Below are positions 15,632 through 24,934 of a DNA stretch of 64,000 bases, piece by piece. Each line of letters begins with the position of its first letter. Position 1 is the first letter of the stretch. Source of the stretch: Hydrogenophaga taeniospiralis (GTDB lineage Bacteria > Pseudomonadota > Gammaproteobacteria > Burkholderiales > Burkholderiaceae_C). The notes below the pieces were generated by a model, which saw only the letters and a program-made list of their open reading frames with translations, did not search any database and was not told the DNA's origin. Both the position numbers and the translations under genes were made by a program. Where the stretch lies: assembly GCF_020510445.1 (NCBI RefSeq), contig NZ_JAHBAG010000001.1, positions 3,510,501 through 3,574,500 on the forward strand, given 5' to 3'.

Positions 15632-18600
15632 GACGACGCCCCCACGAACTGCTGGTCTGACTGCATGTCGCCCAGCACGCGGGCCGCCGTGCCGGTGTTG
15701 TCCACCACCTTGCCCATGGCCCTCTCCAGGCCGCCGATGCGGTCGGCCAACTTGCTGATGGCGCCGGCCACATCGGCCCCGCCACTGGCCAGCATCTGCC
15801 CGGTCTGCTGCGCGGTCCAGTAGCGGGCTGGCCCAGTAACCTCCAGCTCTGGCTCGTACTCACCCACGATGCGGGCACCGCCGTAGTGCATGCCCCCGTC
15901 AGCGAACGCTGGCAGGCTGATGCCGGCGCGCTGGCCGATGATGGCGCGCGTCTGCGCCAGGCTGTTGAAAACGAACGCCATGGTGTACTGCTGCTGGGCC
16001 AGCGTTTCGGCGGTGGCCTTGGCCATGTCGGTCACGGCCTGGGCCAGCTCGGGCAGGGCCTCGGCTGCACGCTGGTCGCCAGCGCGGGCGGCGGCCGTGG
16101 CCAGGGCGAAGTCGGCCATGGTGACGGACTGGCCGGCCAGGCTCTCGCCCAGCAGCTCGCCACGGATGCGGCGCATTTCATCAAGCAGTGTGTCGGCGAT
16201 GCCGGCCCAGGTGTCTTTGATGGCCTGGGCGGCGCGGGCCTGCGCTTCGGCTGCGGCTTTGGCCTGAGAGGCCGCCGAATTCAAGGCCGATCCGTAGGCC
16301 TTGATCTTCGGTGCCGACTTGACGCTGATGTGAGAAATGGTGCCGATGGAGTCTTGCAGGCGCTGCATGCCCGCCTGAAACTCCGGGTCCGACAAGATCG
16401 CGTTTAGGGTCTCGATCGCGTGGTTCGCCGTTGCGATCACAGCATCGATTGACGCCTGGCTGATGGCGGTGGAGATTGACCCGCCCGTGGTCACGGCGAG
16501 CATCATGGGGGCGATGATCTGCGTCATGAACGCTTGCGAAATTTGCGAAGCAAACGGGCTGACGATGGTGTTGTAGATGCCACCCAGCACCATCTCGCTC
16601 AGCTGCTCGCCCACCTGCGAAGCGCTCATGCGGCCCAGCATGCCTTGGGAGATGATGTCGGCCATGCCGGCAGCGCTGATGCCGGCCGCCTCCAGCCGGG
16701 CGTTGTTGGCCTCGAGCACGGCGCCGAAGTTTTCCAGCCCGGGCACAGTCTCGGCCATGCGCACCTGCAGCTTCTCCAGCTCTTCGGCCATCCTTTCAGC
16801 CGCCTCGGTGTCGCTCAGGCCGCGCAGATTGATCTGCACGGAGCCGACGAATTGCTCGATTGATTCGCTGCTGTAGCCCAGCACGCGTGCCATGGTGGCC
16901 GTGCCTTCCTGCAGGTTGCGCAATTCGGTGGTGAAACGGTCCGCCTGCTCGGGGTCCATCTCGCTGCGCGTGGTCTTGTTGGAGCGGAACAGGCCGCCCT
17001 TGTAGCGCTGGTAGTTCTGCGCGCTGATGCCGCCCTGGCCATCAAAAGTGCCCTCCATGCCGTAGGCTTTGAGACGGCGACCAAACAGCGTGGCCATGCG
17101 CGTGGCGCCGGTCATGATCTCGGTCCACTTGCCGGTGATGCCGATGCTCTCCATGAGCTTGTACTGAAAGTTTTCCAGGGAGCCTTCGTACACCGCAGAC
17201 CTGCCCTCACCCTTGAGCGCCTGGCGGTTGTAGCCACGGTCGTACAGGCCGCTGGCGGTGGTGAGCGCGGCGTAGATCCAGCCGATGATGGGCACCCACG
17301 AACTGGCGCCCGCGCTCGCGGCCCCAGCTCCCGCCCCGGCAGTTGATGCGGTGGACGCGCCGGCCACGCCTGTTGACCCGGCAGATGCGGCGTTGACGCC
17401 AGCCAGCGTCGTGGTGTTCACGGTGCCTGCGGTGGACGCGATAGCGGCCGTGCTGCCGGAGCCCGTCCAGGCGCCGTAGAGCTGCTGGGCCGCGTCGATC
17501 CAGTTGATGCCGCCACCGCCACCACCGGCCATGCTGGTGGTGCCCTGGCCAGACCAGGCGCCGTAGAGCTGCTGGGCGGTGTTCGCCAGGTTGCCGCCAC
17601 CAGACGCCTGGCCACCACCGCCGCCGAACAAGCCCGCCAGCGCGGACAGCCAGTCACCCCCGCCCTGCGCGTTGCCGGAGAAGGCCGACAGGAGCGATCG
17701 CGAAAGCGTTGTGGCCAGCTCGCGGGCCACGTAGGTTTTGAAGGTGTTGACCAGGGACTTGGCGAAGTTGTCACCGAAGCTGTCGCCGCTCTCGAAGCCG
17801 CGCATCAGCGCGTCGGTGAGGCTTTGTTCAATGGAGTCTGCGGTTTTTTGCCAGGCCGCCTTCGCCTTCTCGGCCGCGTCAACCGCCTCTTGCTTGGCAG
17901 ACCCCTGGCGCTTGAGGTTGGCCAGCGTGTTGAGCTGCTCGGCCTCTTTGCGGTAGGCCTCGCCCATCTGGCCAGACCAGTCGATTTCGTCGGCCAGCGC
18001 GGCCAGGCGCAGTTTGGTGGCCGCCGTCTCTTCGAGCTTCGCGGCCTCCAGTGCTGCCACCTGCGAGGTGCTCAGGCCCATCACCTCGATCAGCTCGCGC
18101 TCTTTGGCCACCTGCTCTTGCAGCGATGCGGCTGCTGCCTGCTGGGTCTCGACGGCAGCGGCGTTGGCCTTGGCGTCTTCCTCCTGCAGTTTGGCCAGCG
18201 CCTGGGCGGCCTCGGCAGCGAAGCGCTGCGTGCCCACGAGGTTTTCCACCGCGGTGCGGTACTCATCGACGCCGATGCGGCCCTTCTGGTAGCCGGCGTA
18301 GAGCGTGTTCAGGTCGGCGTAGAACGACGGGTCGAGCCCGACGTCTTTGGCCGTGATCTTGTTGTACAGCTCGGCAAATTCGTCCTTTGCTCTTTTGGCC
18401 GCTGCGCCGGCTTTTTCGACCTGCCCATACTTCGATGCGATCTTCCCGACGATCTCGACATAGGCCTGCTCGGTCAACAAGCCGTTGGCACGCGCCGCCT
18501 GGGCGGCGTTGAGGTCCCTCGTGTAATCGGCCACGGACCCACGCAGGCCGCTGTACGCGACCCGCAGCGCGTCCAGCCCATCAGATGCGTTGGCTCTGGC

Positions 18601-19797
18601 GACGAAGCGCCCAAGCCTGGCGTCTTCGGCTCGGGTGTCAACACCGGCAAGCGACTGCAGCGCACGCCCTTGCAGCGCGGCCTGCTTGTCTTGCGCCTCT
18701 TCCAGTTTTGCGATGTAGAGCGAGAGCCGGTGAATCCTACTTTTGGTCCAGATGTCGTCAGGAGCCACCGCCAATAGATCGGCCAGTTCACCGTACTCCC
18801 GGCGAGCCTCCACCAACTTGGCGTTGGCGCTGGCGGTCTGTTCCGCCATCGTCTTGAGGTTGTCGGGCATCAGGCTGATGTTTTCATTGAGATCGAAAAC
18901 ATCACCGGTGAGCGCGTTGACGGACCAGTTGAAGGTGTTGAACACCCCAGCCAGGCCGCCAAAAGCAGCCCGACCGAGCAACACGCCCGCACCATCGGCC
19001 AACTGGCGGATGGCCCCGCCACCAGCCGTATTCGCCGACTGCATGGCTTCCGTCATCACACTCATGGTGGTACTGACGGCCCGGGTGTCGTTTGCCATGG
19101 CAGCGCCAATGCCGCCCTGGCTCACGCTCAAGACCAAGGAATTCCAGCTGTCGGCCAGGTTGCTGATGGCGCCGTCGAGCGTGCGAGCGCGCTCATCCAT
19201 CGCGGAGGCGAAATCCACATTGCCGATGCGCTGCAGGTACTCAGAGATCTCGGCCGCGTTGTTCCCGATGGAGGTGGTGACGCCACGAAACGTAAGCGCC
19301 ACCTGGTCGCCGTCCTTCTTCGCCCGGATGCCGAACTCTTTCAGGCGCTCAAACTCGCCCGTGGCTGCGTCCGCCACGGCCTCGATCATCTGATTCAGGC
19401 CCTTGCCCATGGCGCTGGCGGTATTGCCGTAGCTGCGCAACGCCTTCTCGCTCGCATCCATGCCGAGCGACTTCATCTTGATGAACGCGTTCGTCACCTC
19501 GTTGAGGCTGTAGGGCGTGGTTGCCGCAAAGGTCTTGATCCAGGCGAATTCCTTTGCCGCCCTGGCGCTGCTGCCTGTGACGGTGATCAAGCTGGAGTTG
19601 ATGACGTCGAATTCACGCTGGACTCGGACCAACTCCGACACAACAACGGCCGCACTAAGACCACCAGTCAACCCAGTGAAGAGCTTCATGGCCTTCCCCG
19701 CCGACCCAACACTCTTTTCCACTCTGTCAAGGCCGCGCTCTACCGCGCCTGCCCCTTCGAGCGCAAGCTTGATGCGGGCGGTGGTGGTGTTTGCCAT
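15628..19797 (-). CDS. tail tape measure protein
   Basis: 1389 residues, the longest gene in the window. The N-terminal 200 residues carry the tape-measure domain (IKLALEGAGAVERGLDRVEKSVGS then FAATTPYSLNEVTNAFIKMKSLGM). Long alanine-rich coiled-coil stretches follow (QEEDAKANAAAVETQQAAAASLQEQVAKE), then a Gly/Ala/Ser/Thr-rich low-complexity region near residues 730-840 and a C-terminal helical domain. At about 0.15 nm per residue the tail would be roughly 200 nm (inference). It sets tail length and may aid DNA ejection. Confidence 0.9.
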   Translation of the reverse strand: MANTTTARIKLALEGAGAVERGLDRVEKSVGSAGKAMKLFTGLTGGLSAAVVVSELVRVQREFDVINSSLITVTGSSARAAKEFAWIKTFAATTPYSLNEVTNAFIKMKSLGMDASEKALRSYGNTASAMGKGLNQMIEAVADAATGEFERLKEFGIRAKKDGDQVALTFRGVTTSIGNNAAEISEYLQRIGNVDFASAMDERARTLDGAISNLADSWNSLVLSVSQGGIGAAMANDTRAVSTTMSVMTEAMQSANTAGGGAIRQLADGAGVLLGRAAFGGLAGVFNTFNWSVNALTGDVFDLNENISLMPDNLKTMAEQTASANAKLVEARREYGELADLLAVAPDDIWTKSRIHRLSLYIAKLEEAQDKQAALQGRALQSLAGVDTRAEDARLGRFVARANASDGLDALRVAYSGLRGSVADYTRDLNAAQAARANGLLTEQAYVEIVGKIASKYGQVEKAGAAAKRAKDEFAELYNKITAKDVGLDPSFYADLNTLYAGYQKGRIGVDEYRTAVENLVGTQRFAAEAAQALAKLQEEDAKANAAAVETQQAAAASLQEQVAKERELIEVMGLSTSQVAALEAAKLEETAATKLRLAALADEIDWSGQMGEAYRKEAEQLNTLANLKRQGSAKQEAVDAAEKAKAAWQKTADSIEQSLTDALMRGFESGDSFGDNFAKSLVNTFKTYVARELATTLSRSLLSAFSGNAQGGGDWLSALAGLFGGGGGQASGGGNLANTAQQLYGAWSGQGTTSMAGGGGGGINWIDAAQQLYGAWTGSGSTAAIASTAGTVNTTTLAGVNAASAGSTGVAGASTASTAGAGAGAASAGASSWVPIIGWIYAALTTASGLYDRGYNRQALKGEGRSAVYEGSLENFQYKLMESIGITGKWTEIMTGATRMATLFGRRLKAYGMEGTFDGQGGISAQNYQRYKGGLFRSNKTTRSEMDPEQADRFTTELRNLQEGTATMARVLGYSSESIEQFVGSVQINLRGLSDTEAAERMAEELEKLQVRMAETVPGLENFGAVLEANNARLEAAGISAAGMADIISQGMLGRMSASQVGEQLSEMVLGGIYNTIVSPFASQISQAFMTQIIAPMMLAVTTGGSISTAISQASIDAVIATANHAIETLNAILSDPEFQAGMQRLQDSIGTISHISVKSAPKIKAYGSALNSAASQAKAAAEAQARAAQAIKDTWAGIADTLLDEMRRIRGELLGESLAGQSVTMADFALATAAARAGDQRAAEALPELAQAVTDMAKATAETLAQQQYTMAFVFNSLAQTRAIIGQRAGISLPAFADGGMHYGGARIVGEYEPELEVTGPARYWTAQQTGQMLASGGADVAGAISKLADRIGGLERAMGKVVDNTGTAARVLGDMQSDQQFVGASS

Positions 19798-19854
19798 GCT
19801 GTGTGTTCCGGCTGGGGTGTTGCGGGGTGGTGGTGGTGGTGTCTGCGGTCAGTC

Positions 19855-20618
19855 TCAGGATTCAGACCACACGGTCAGCGCGGCGCGCTCTGCAACGGCA
19901 ATGGCGTCCATGGCGGCGCGCAGGCTGCGCTGCCGGCGGTGGGCCCAGCCGTGGGTGGCGAGCCAGCGCTCGACGCCGGCATAGTCCAGGCCCGTGCGCC
20001 GAGCCGCCCGCATGTCAGAGAGCCATCGCCACTGCGTTTGCACCTGGTGCCAGGCAAACCAGTACGGCAGGGTTTCAGGCCACAGCCAGAACGCTTCCTC
20101 GGTTGGCCTGGGGCCGACCACGCGAAGGCCAAAGGAGGCGGCGGCGGCGTCGAGTTCGTCGACGCTGTCGTCTGGGTCGGTGGCATCGTCAGCGTCATGG
20201 CGGGCACTGGTGTCGAGCTTGCCGAGCGCCCAAAGGCGCACGGCGTCCGCTAGTTTTTTTGCACCCCTTTGGCGCCGTTGCTGGCCACCACGGCATTCAG
20301 GTACGCCTGATACATCGTCAGGCTCGCACCAGGCAGTTCCTGGAGCGAGGAAAACGCTTCTACGCTGTAAGGCGCCGGCTGGTTGTCTTCGGTGAGCACC
20401 AGGGCCTGACCACGCCAACCGGTCACTTTTTCCCGCAGGAATTCGTCGATGGTCAGATCCCCCAGCGTGGTGCCGGAGGTCATGAGCTCATTGGCCTGCG
20501 CGGAGTCGATGCGCTTGGCCAGCAAGCTGAACTTGAAGTCTTTGAAGCTTCCACCGTCGCGCAACTTCAGGTGCACGGGGAAGTCGATGATGTCGCCGAT
20601 GGCGAGTTTGAAGGCCAT
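19855..20618 (-). CDS. tail assembly chaperone, -1 frameshift product (DUF1799 extension)
   Basis: Predicted fusion made when ribosomes slip -1 on A AAA AAC at 20253-20259, just before the UAG stop of the short form. The downstream frame continues LADAVRLWALG... for about 132 residues to the stop at 19855, giving roughly 254 residues. The extension has tryptophan-rich DUF1799 features (EAFWLWPETLPYWFAWHQVQTQWRW, GLDYAGVERWL). It has no start codon or ribosome binding site of its own near the junction. This parallels gpG/gpGT of lambda and helps recruit tail tube protein to the tape measure. Confidence 0.85.
20250..20618 (-). CDS. tail assembly chaperone, unshifted short form
   Basis: 122 residues (MAFKLAIGDIIDFPVHLKL... 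ending GAKGVQKN), between the tail tube gene and the tape measure. It is the in-frame product that ends at the UAG immediately after the slippery heptamer. By analogy with gpG it is the abundant form, with only a minority of ribosomes making the extended protein. The family assignment rests on position and the frameshift rather than on a strong motif. Confidence 0.85.
   Translation of the reverse strand: MAFKLAIGDIIDFPVHLKLRDGGSFKDFKFSLLAKRIDSAQANELMTSGTTLGDLTIDEFLREKVTGWRGQALVLTEDNQPAPYSVEAFSSLQELPGASLTMYQAYLNAVVASNGAKGVQKN
20253..20259 (-). promoter_or_regulatory. programmed -1 ribosomal frameshift site (A AAA AAC)
   Basis: On the minus strand the codons CAA AAA AAC TAG end the short chaperone. 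A-AAA-AAC is a canonical X-XXY-YYZ slippery heptamer in the correct frame. After slipping, the next codon is CTA and the reading frame is open for another 130 or so codons. Confidence 0.88.
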
Positions 20619-20656
20619 GTGTCAGTTGCTCCGGGTTGGTGTTGTTGTTGAGGCGA

Positions 20657-21616
20657 TCACAGAGCGACGATGCGGATTTCGTCGTTGCCCGTGAGCGGCA
20701 GGGCGCGCAGGTCCATGCCGATCTGGATGCGGCCGTTGTAGTCCTGCTGAGTGGGGTTGATGCGCTGCACGGCGGGCGCGAACACCAGCACCTTGGCGCC
20801 GGCCGCGGTGCCATGCACCAGGCCCACAGAGGTGAGCGTGTTGGCGCTGATGGCGGCGTAGGCGGCCACTTCGGCAGCGGCGTCCAGATCGAGCTGCAGG
20901 GAGCCAGTGGAGGCGCGGTTGGGGATGTCAACCTCGGTGCACGGGCCGAGCATGGAGCTGTACTGCACCTCGTTGCCCAGGTTGAGCATGAGGCCGCGGC
21001 TGCAGAACTCGGTGCCACCGGAGAGGGCGCCCGTGGCGTAGGTGCAGCCGAGCTTGACGGCCGCGCTGTTGGCCGTGGTGACAACAACGGGGGTCTTCCA
21101 CGCGGTGAGGGTTTGCGTGGGGTTGCTGGCTTCGGCGGGGCCGCCGTCCAGTCCCGTGAAGTTGAAGACCATCTTGGGGATGGAGCCCTCTTCCAGGTTG
21201 AATTCGGCGGTGCCGCGGCAACCCAGCGCCTTGTGTACCACGCCGTCGCGGTGGTAGTAGATGGTCAGCGATTCGAATGCGCTGCTGATGGGGTTGTATT
21301 CCACACGGGCACCAGCCGAAACGGTTTCGGCCATGCCGCAGGCACGCAGCAGCGGGCCCCAGGCAGGCGCAGTGCCGGCGGCGCCGGAGCCGCTGATTTC
21401 GACGGAGAACGAACAGGTGACGTAGCGCGTGCCCACCAGTTCTTCATCACCGCCGAGGTACGACTTGATGTTGTTGCGCGGCTGGTTGTTGTAGGTGTGG
21501 CCGAAGGTGGGGTCGCTGATCAACACGGCGTTGTCAGCGCCGGTGGGCACGGCGTCGGTGCCGTAGGTGGTCTCGATCTTGGCGAGGATGGCGGAGAGTC
21601 GGGTTTTGCGGGCCAT
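20657..21616 (-). CDS. major tail (tube) protein
   Basis: 319 residues, beginning MARKTRLSAILAKIETTYGT, a start typical of phage tail tube proteins of the siphovirus type. Beta-rich sequence throughout with few charged clusters (YVTCSFSVEISGSGAAGTAPAWGPLLRACGM). Position upstream of the chaperone pair matches lambda gpV order. No Ig-like C-terminal domain is obvious. The product should assemble the tail tube around the tape measure. Confidence 0.78.
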   Translation of the reverse strand: MARKTRLSAILAKIETTYGTDAVPTGADNAVLISDPTFGHTYNNQPRNNIKSYLGGDEELVGTRYVTCSFSVEISGSGAAGTAPAWGPLLRACGMAETVSAGARVEYNPISSAFESLTIYYHRDGVVHKALGCRGTAEFNLEEGSIPKMVFNFTGLDGGPAEASNPTQTLTAWKTPVVVTTANSAAVKLGCTYATGALSGGTEFCSRGLMLNLGNEVQYSSMLGPCTEVDIPNRASTGSLQLDLDAAAEVAAYAAISANTLTSVGLVHGTAAGAKVLVFAPAVQRINPTQQDYNGRIQIGMDLRALPLTGNDEIRIVAL

Positions 21617-21622
21617 GGCGGG

Positions 21623-21817
21623 TTACTCCTGTGGGGTGCTGGTGGGTTCGGTGGGTTTGCGGTCTGCAGCGGCCGCCTTTGCCGCCACCAGGGCAGACAG
21701 GTCGACCTTGGTCTTCTGGAGCACGAGCGCGCCATCGGGCTGGCGGATGTAGCTGCCACCGGACTGGGGCAAGCGGTCGGACGCGGCAGGGGCGGCGGTG
21801 TCTTTGGGGGCGGGCAT
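21623..21817 (-). CDS. small phage protein of unknown function
   Basis: 64 residues (MPAPKDTAAPAASDRLPQSG...), Ala/Pro/Lys-rich and probably disordered at both ends. It fits tightly between the tail terminator-like gene and the tail tube gene with only a few spacer bases on each side. No family recognised. Confidence 0.55.
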   Translation of the reverse strand: MPAPKDTAAPAASDRLPQSGGSYIRQPDGALVLQKTKVDLSALVAAKAAAADRKPTEPTSTPQE

Positions 21818-21819
21818 GT

Positions 21820-22266
21820 CTATGCGCTCCAGGGGGTGAGGGTGTTGGCTTGGGTGCGGTGGCGCACCACGAGGCGGAAGGTGGCCGAGGCGAGCGGGGT
21901 TTCGAGGGCGTCGAACTCCCAGCGCAGGTCTGGCGCGGAGTCGATGTCGGTCACGTCTGGCAGTCCAAGGGGCGCGGCGAGCAGGGTGGCCCAGCAGCTG
22001 GCGACCATGTCATCCACCGCGTCGGCGGGGTCTTGTGCTCCACTGGTGGCTCGGGCCGCTGCCTCCACTTCGACCAGGGTTTCCCAGTCGGTAGCGCCGA
22101 GGGGCGCGTCGGGCTGGCGCTGTGATCCGGCCAGGCGCACGAAGATGGCCTTGCTCTCGCTCTGGCTGACGGGGCGGCGGCGGTTGCGGTAGACGGTGAC
22201 GCCGGGATGTGCCAGCTCCAATGGGGCGGCCAGGCCGTCGATCAGCAGCTTGAACGCGGTGCTCAC
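21820..22266 (-). CDS. tail terminator / minor tail protein (gpU-like by position)
   Basis: 148 residues with an N-terminal alpha/beta start (AFKLLIDGLAAPLELAHPGVTVYRNRRRPV) and a C-terminal strand-rich part (FRLVVRHRTQANTL). Size and place between head-tail joining gene and tail tube gene agree with a tail-completion protein that caps the tube. Sequence alone does not prove it. Overlaps the upstream gene by ATGA. Confidence 0.6.
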   Translation of the reverse strand: MSTAFKLLIDGLAAPLELAHPGVTVYRNRRRPVSQSESKAIFVRLAGSQRQPDAPLGATDWETLVEVEAAARATSGAQDPADAVDDMVASCWATLLAAPLGLPDVTDIDSAPDLRWEFDALETPLASATFRLVVRHRTQANTLTPWSA

Positions 22267-22574
22267 GGCTGGCGCTCCAGCAGCAGGCGCGTCATGCCGG
22301 TGCCATCGGGCTGCACGTTGACGACATTGAAGGCCACCAGGGTCGGCGAGCCCACCGCGCTGGGCAACATCAAGACGCTGCCGTGGCCGAGGCCCTGCAG
22401 GTCTTGCGTGGCGCCCAAGGCGGTGGGCTGGCTGGATTCAAAGGCGCCGCCGAGGCCGGTTTCATACCCGTCGTCGAAGATGACTTGCACTTCCACGTTG
22501 GTAGTCACGATCAGCGCGGTGGTGCTGAACTCGGACTCCTGCAGGAAGGGGGTGAGGTCTTCGACGAATGGCAT
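22263..22574 (-). CDS. head-tail joining protein (by size and position)
   Basis: 103 residues, compact and beta-rich (FVEDLTPFLQESEFSTTALIV, VEVQVIFDDGY, SPTLVAFNVVNVQPDG). The size resembles lambda gpFII, which joins head and tail, and the gene order (capsid, Ala-rich protein, this, gpU-like, tail tube) agrees. No specific motif was identified. Confidence 0.6.
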   Translation of the reverse strand: MPFVEDLTPFLQESEFSTTALIVTTNVEVQVIFDDGYETGLGGAFESSQPTALGATQDLQGLGHGSVLMLPSAVGSPTLVAFNVVNVQPDGTGMTRLLLERQP

Positions 22575-22579
22575 GGCGC

Positions 22580-22981
22580 TCAGCCTTTCAGGGCAGCGAG
22601 GGCTGCGGCGGCGCGGTCGAGCGCCGCCTGGGCGGCGGCTTTGGCGGCGTCGTCAGCGGCGGCGGCGAGCATGGCTTCGGCTTCGGCCACGGCTTTTTCA
22701 GCGGCGGCGAGGGCTTCGGCTTTGGCGGTTGCTTCGGCCTCGGCCTTGCCGGCCTTGGCTTTCTTCACCGCTTCCAGCGACTCGGCCATGCCCTTGGGCA
22801 GTTCGCCGTCGTACTGGAACTCTTCGCCGGCCTTGAGCTGCAGGGCACCGGTGGCCTGGTACCAGCCTTTGCGGTCGGGGTTGGGGGTGAGGGCGTGGCG
22901 GCGGGCGCTGGCCTGGTCTTTGCTGAGACCGAGCTCGGCACCCGCCGCGAAGGCCACCACCGAGAGGGCGATGTATTTCAT
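22580..22981 (-). CDS. alanine-rich coiled-coil phage protein
   Basis: 133 residues. The N-terminal half is globular (ALTPNPDRKGWYQATGALQLKAGEEFQYDGELPKG). The C-terminal half, from about residue 68, is almost entirely Ala/Glu/Lys and predicted to form a single long helix or coiled coil. It sits between the capsid and head-tail joining genes. Probably a head-completion or accessory structural protein; exact role unknown. Confidence 0.55.
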   Translation of the reverse strand: MKYIALSVVAFAAGAELGLSKDQASARRHALTPNPDRKGWYQATGALQLKAGEEFQYDGELPKGMAESLEAVKKAKAGKAEAEATAKAEALAAAEKAVAEAEAMLAAAADDAAKAAAQAALDRAAAALAALKG

Positions 22982-22995
22982 GGCGGGTGGTCCGA

Positions 22996-23940
22996 TCAGG
23001 TCAGGGTCACCAGGGCGGCGCGCTGCCAGTAGCCGTAGCCGACGTTGCGGCTGGCCTTGACGCCGTAGCGGTGCTTGTTCTCGTTGAACTCCAGCTCCGA
23101 GCCTTCGGCCACCGCGCTGATGGACACGGCTTCTTCTTCCTGACGGATGAAGGCCTTGGTCTCGGCGTCGGTGCGGAAGACGGAGATCTTGTCGGTCCAG
23201 GTCAGGCGGGCGTTGGCGGCCATGCGCATGGTGAAGCCGCCCAGAGTGCCCAGCGTGAGGATGGTGTTGGTGCGGGAGACCGAAGCGCCGTCCATGATGA
23301 CGCTGGCACCGATGGCGCCGGCCACGCTGTTCATGAGCGGGATGGGCGTCATGATCAGGAACTCGCGGGCGTTCTCATTCATGGGCTCGCCCTGGTTGTC
23401 CTTGAAGCCCAGGATGGCTTGCACGGCTTTCAGGATGGCGGCCTCGGCTTCACCGGCGGTGGGCGCGGTGGGCGTGGTGACGTCGTGGGTCAGGTCGTTC
23501 GACTGGGTGCCGCTGTCGCCTTCGGCGTGATCGGTGTCGAAGAAGTACTGGCCGTCGTAACAGACGCCGGATTCGGCAGCGATGATCAGCTGGCTCAGCA
23601 GTTTGGCCCAGTGGGCGTTGGTGCGCTGAGCCAGCTCGCGAACGCGGACCATGACCTGCCCGGTTTTGTCGCGGCGCATTTCCTTCACCAGGACTTCGAG
23701 CGTGGCTTCAAAGTCTTTGTTGGCGATGGTGACGCCTTCGCTGGTGAAGCCCTTGGCTTGGCGACCGCCAATCCACTCACGCATGGTGGGCGACTGGCCC
23801 AGCCACTTGTAGGTCTCGGACTCCTGGTCGGAGTCGAACAGGTTCGAGACCTGGGGAATCCACAGACCCCCCATGTCCTGTTCGAGGGTGTTGTAGAACT
23901 CGCCGATGATGGCGCGGCTGGAAAGGCCTTGTGCACTCAT
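22996..23940 (-). CDS. major capsid protein (Mu gpT-like)
   Basis: 314 residues resembling the Mu-type major head subunit gpT family. Seen: an N-terminal SSRAIIGEFYNTLEQ segment, the conserved DKTGQVMVRVRELAQRTNAHWAKLLSQL block, and YFFDTDHAEGDSGTQSND in the middle. This family has the HK97 capsid fold. It follows the protease and cement-protein genes, the usual order for such heads. Confidence 0.82.
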   Translation of the reverse strand: MSAQGLSSRAIIGEFYNTLEQDMGGLWIPQVSNLFDSDQESETYKWLGQSPTMREWIGGRQAKGFTSEGVTIANKDFEATLEVLVKEMRRDKTGQVMVRVRELAQRTNAHWAKLLSQLIIAAESGVCYDGQYFFDTDHAEGDSGTQSNDLTHDVTTPTAPTAGEAEAAILKAVQAILGFKDNQGEPMNENAREFLIMTPIPLMNSVAGAIGASVIMDGASVSRTNTILTLGTLGGFTMRMAANARLTWTDKISVFRTDAETKAFIRQEEEAVSISAVAEGSELEFNENKHRYGVKASRNVGYGYWQRAALVTLT

Positions 23941-23993
23941 GATGTGTTTCCTTCAGTGGGTGTTGTGCGTGTTGGGTGGGCTGCGGCCTGGGC

Positions 23994-24413
23994 TTACAGC
24001 GAGGCGGCGGTGAGCGCGTCGAATTCGACGATGGCCACACCACTGGAGACCCAGCGCGAGACGCGGCCGATGGCGGTGGCGCTGGTGCTGGTGAGGGTGA
24101 AGCTGTTGTCGTCGAGCGCGTAGACGATGGGGCGGTCGTTGGCGGTGATGGCCGTGGCACCGGCCACGGCCAGCTGCACCTTGCCGCGCGTCTTGACACG
24201 CACGTTGACCGCGCCAGCGGCGCCGGCCGAGTTGTCGGCTTTGGATTCGGCGAAGCCGAGGAAGGGGTCAACGGCCACCAGGGGGCGGGCGTAACCGGAG
24301 GCGTTTTCACCCACGGCGGCACCTTCGTAGATGATGTCGGTGGCAACCACCGGGTACTCTTCGATGGTGCCGAGTTCGTAGGCGCGGGGGGTGTCAGCGG
24401 CGAGCGTGGTCAT
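23994..24413 (-). CDS. capsid decoration / cement-type protein
   Basis: 139 residues, beta-rich and Ala/Val/Thr-rich (DIIYEGAAVGENASGYARPLVAVDPFLGFAESKADN...). Length, composition and the position between protease and capsid genes match the DUF2190/gpD-like decoration proteins of this head type. Identified by resemblance and place rather than by a catalytic motif. Confidence 0.65.
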   Translation of the reverse strand: MTTLAADTPRAYELGTIEEYPVVATDIIYEGAAVGENASGYARPLVAVDPFLGFAESKADNSAGAAGAVNVRVKTRGKVQLAVAGATAITANDRPIVYALDDNSFTLTSTSATAIGRVSRWVSSGVAIVEFDALTAASL

Positions 24414-24442
24414 GATGTGGGCTTCCTTGTGTCAGGGGGAGT

Positions 24443-24934
24443 TCAGCCGCGCGCGAAGATGCGAGCGCGGCCTTCTTCGGTGGCTTTGGTGAACGCGGTG
24501 AACGCGCCGACGGAGCTGAACTCCTTGCGCAGGTTCGCGTCTTTGTCCCAGGCCGCTTTGCAGCGGTCTTCCAGCGGCAGTGATGCATCGACACCGGCGC
24601 CCGCAGCGGCTGCGGCGGCTTGCTCTGCGGCGCTGGGCAGCACGGCGGTGATGGTGGCGCCGGGCACGATGGCGACGGGCTTGGGCGCTTCGGCGGCGGC
24701 GGCCTGGGCGGCTGCGGTGCGCAGGTTGCGCTCGGCGGCGTTGATGGCCATGGCGGCTTCGCCGGGGCCGGACTTGCCGTCGAACTTGAGCGAGGCGATC
24801 AGGGCTTCGTGGCCGGGGATGAGTTGGGCTTCGACGGCCTGGATGCGTTCGCGCTCGGCGCTCGCACCTTCGGCCATGAGGGCCTGCAGCAGCTCGGGCG
24901 CTTCGGCCGCGATCTGTTCACGGGTGATGGTCAT
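24443..24934 (-). CDS. nested in-frame scaffold protein (Nu3-like internal start)
   Basis: Within the protease gene the ATG at 24934 (MTITREQIAAEAPELLQALM) is preceded at 9 bases by AAGGA, a good ribosome binding site, and would give 163 residues of the helical C-terminal region. In lambda the scaffold Nu3 is made exactly this way from inside gene C. The start and ribosome binding site are seen; expression is inferred. Confidence 0.65.
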   Translation of the reverse strand: MTITREQIAAEAPELLQALMAEGASAERERIQAVEAQLIPGHEALIASLKFDGKSGPGEAAMAINAAERNLRTAAAQAAAAEAPKPVAIVPGATITAVLPSAAEQAAAAAAGAGVDASLPLEDRCKAAWDKDANLRKEFSSVGAFTAFTKATEEGRARIFARG

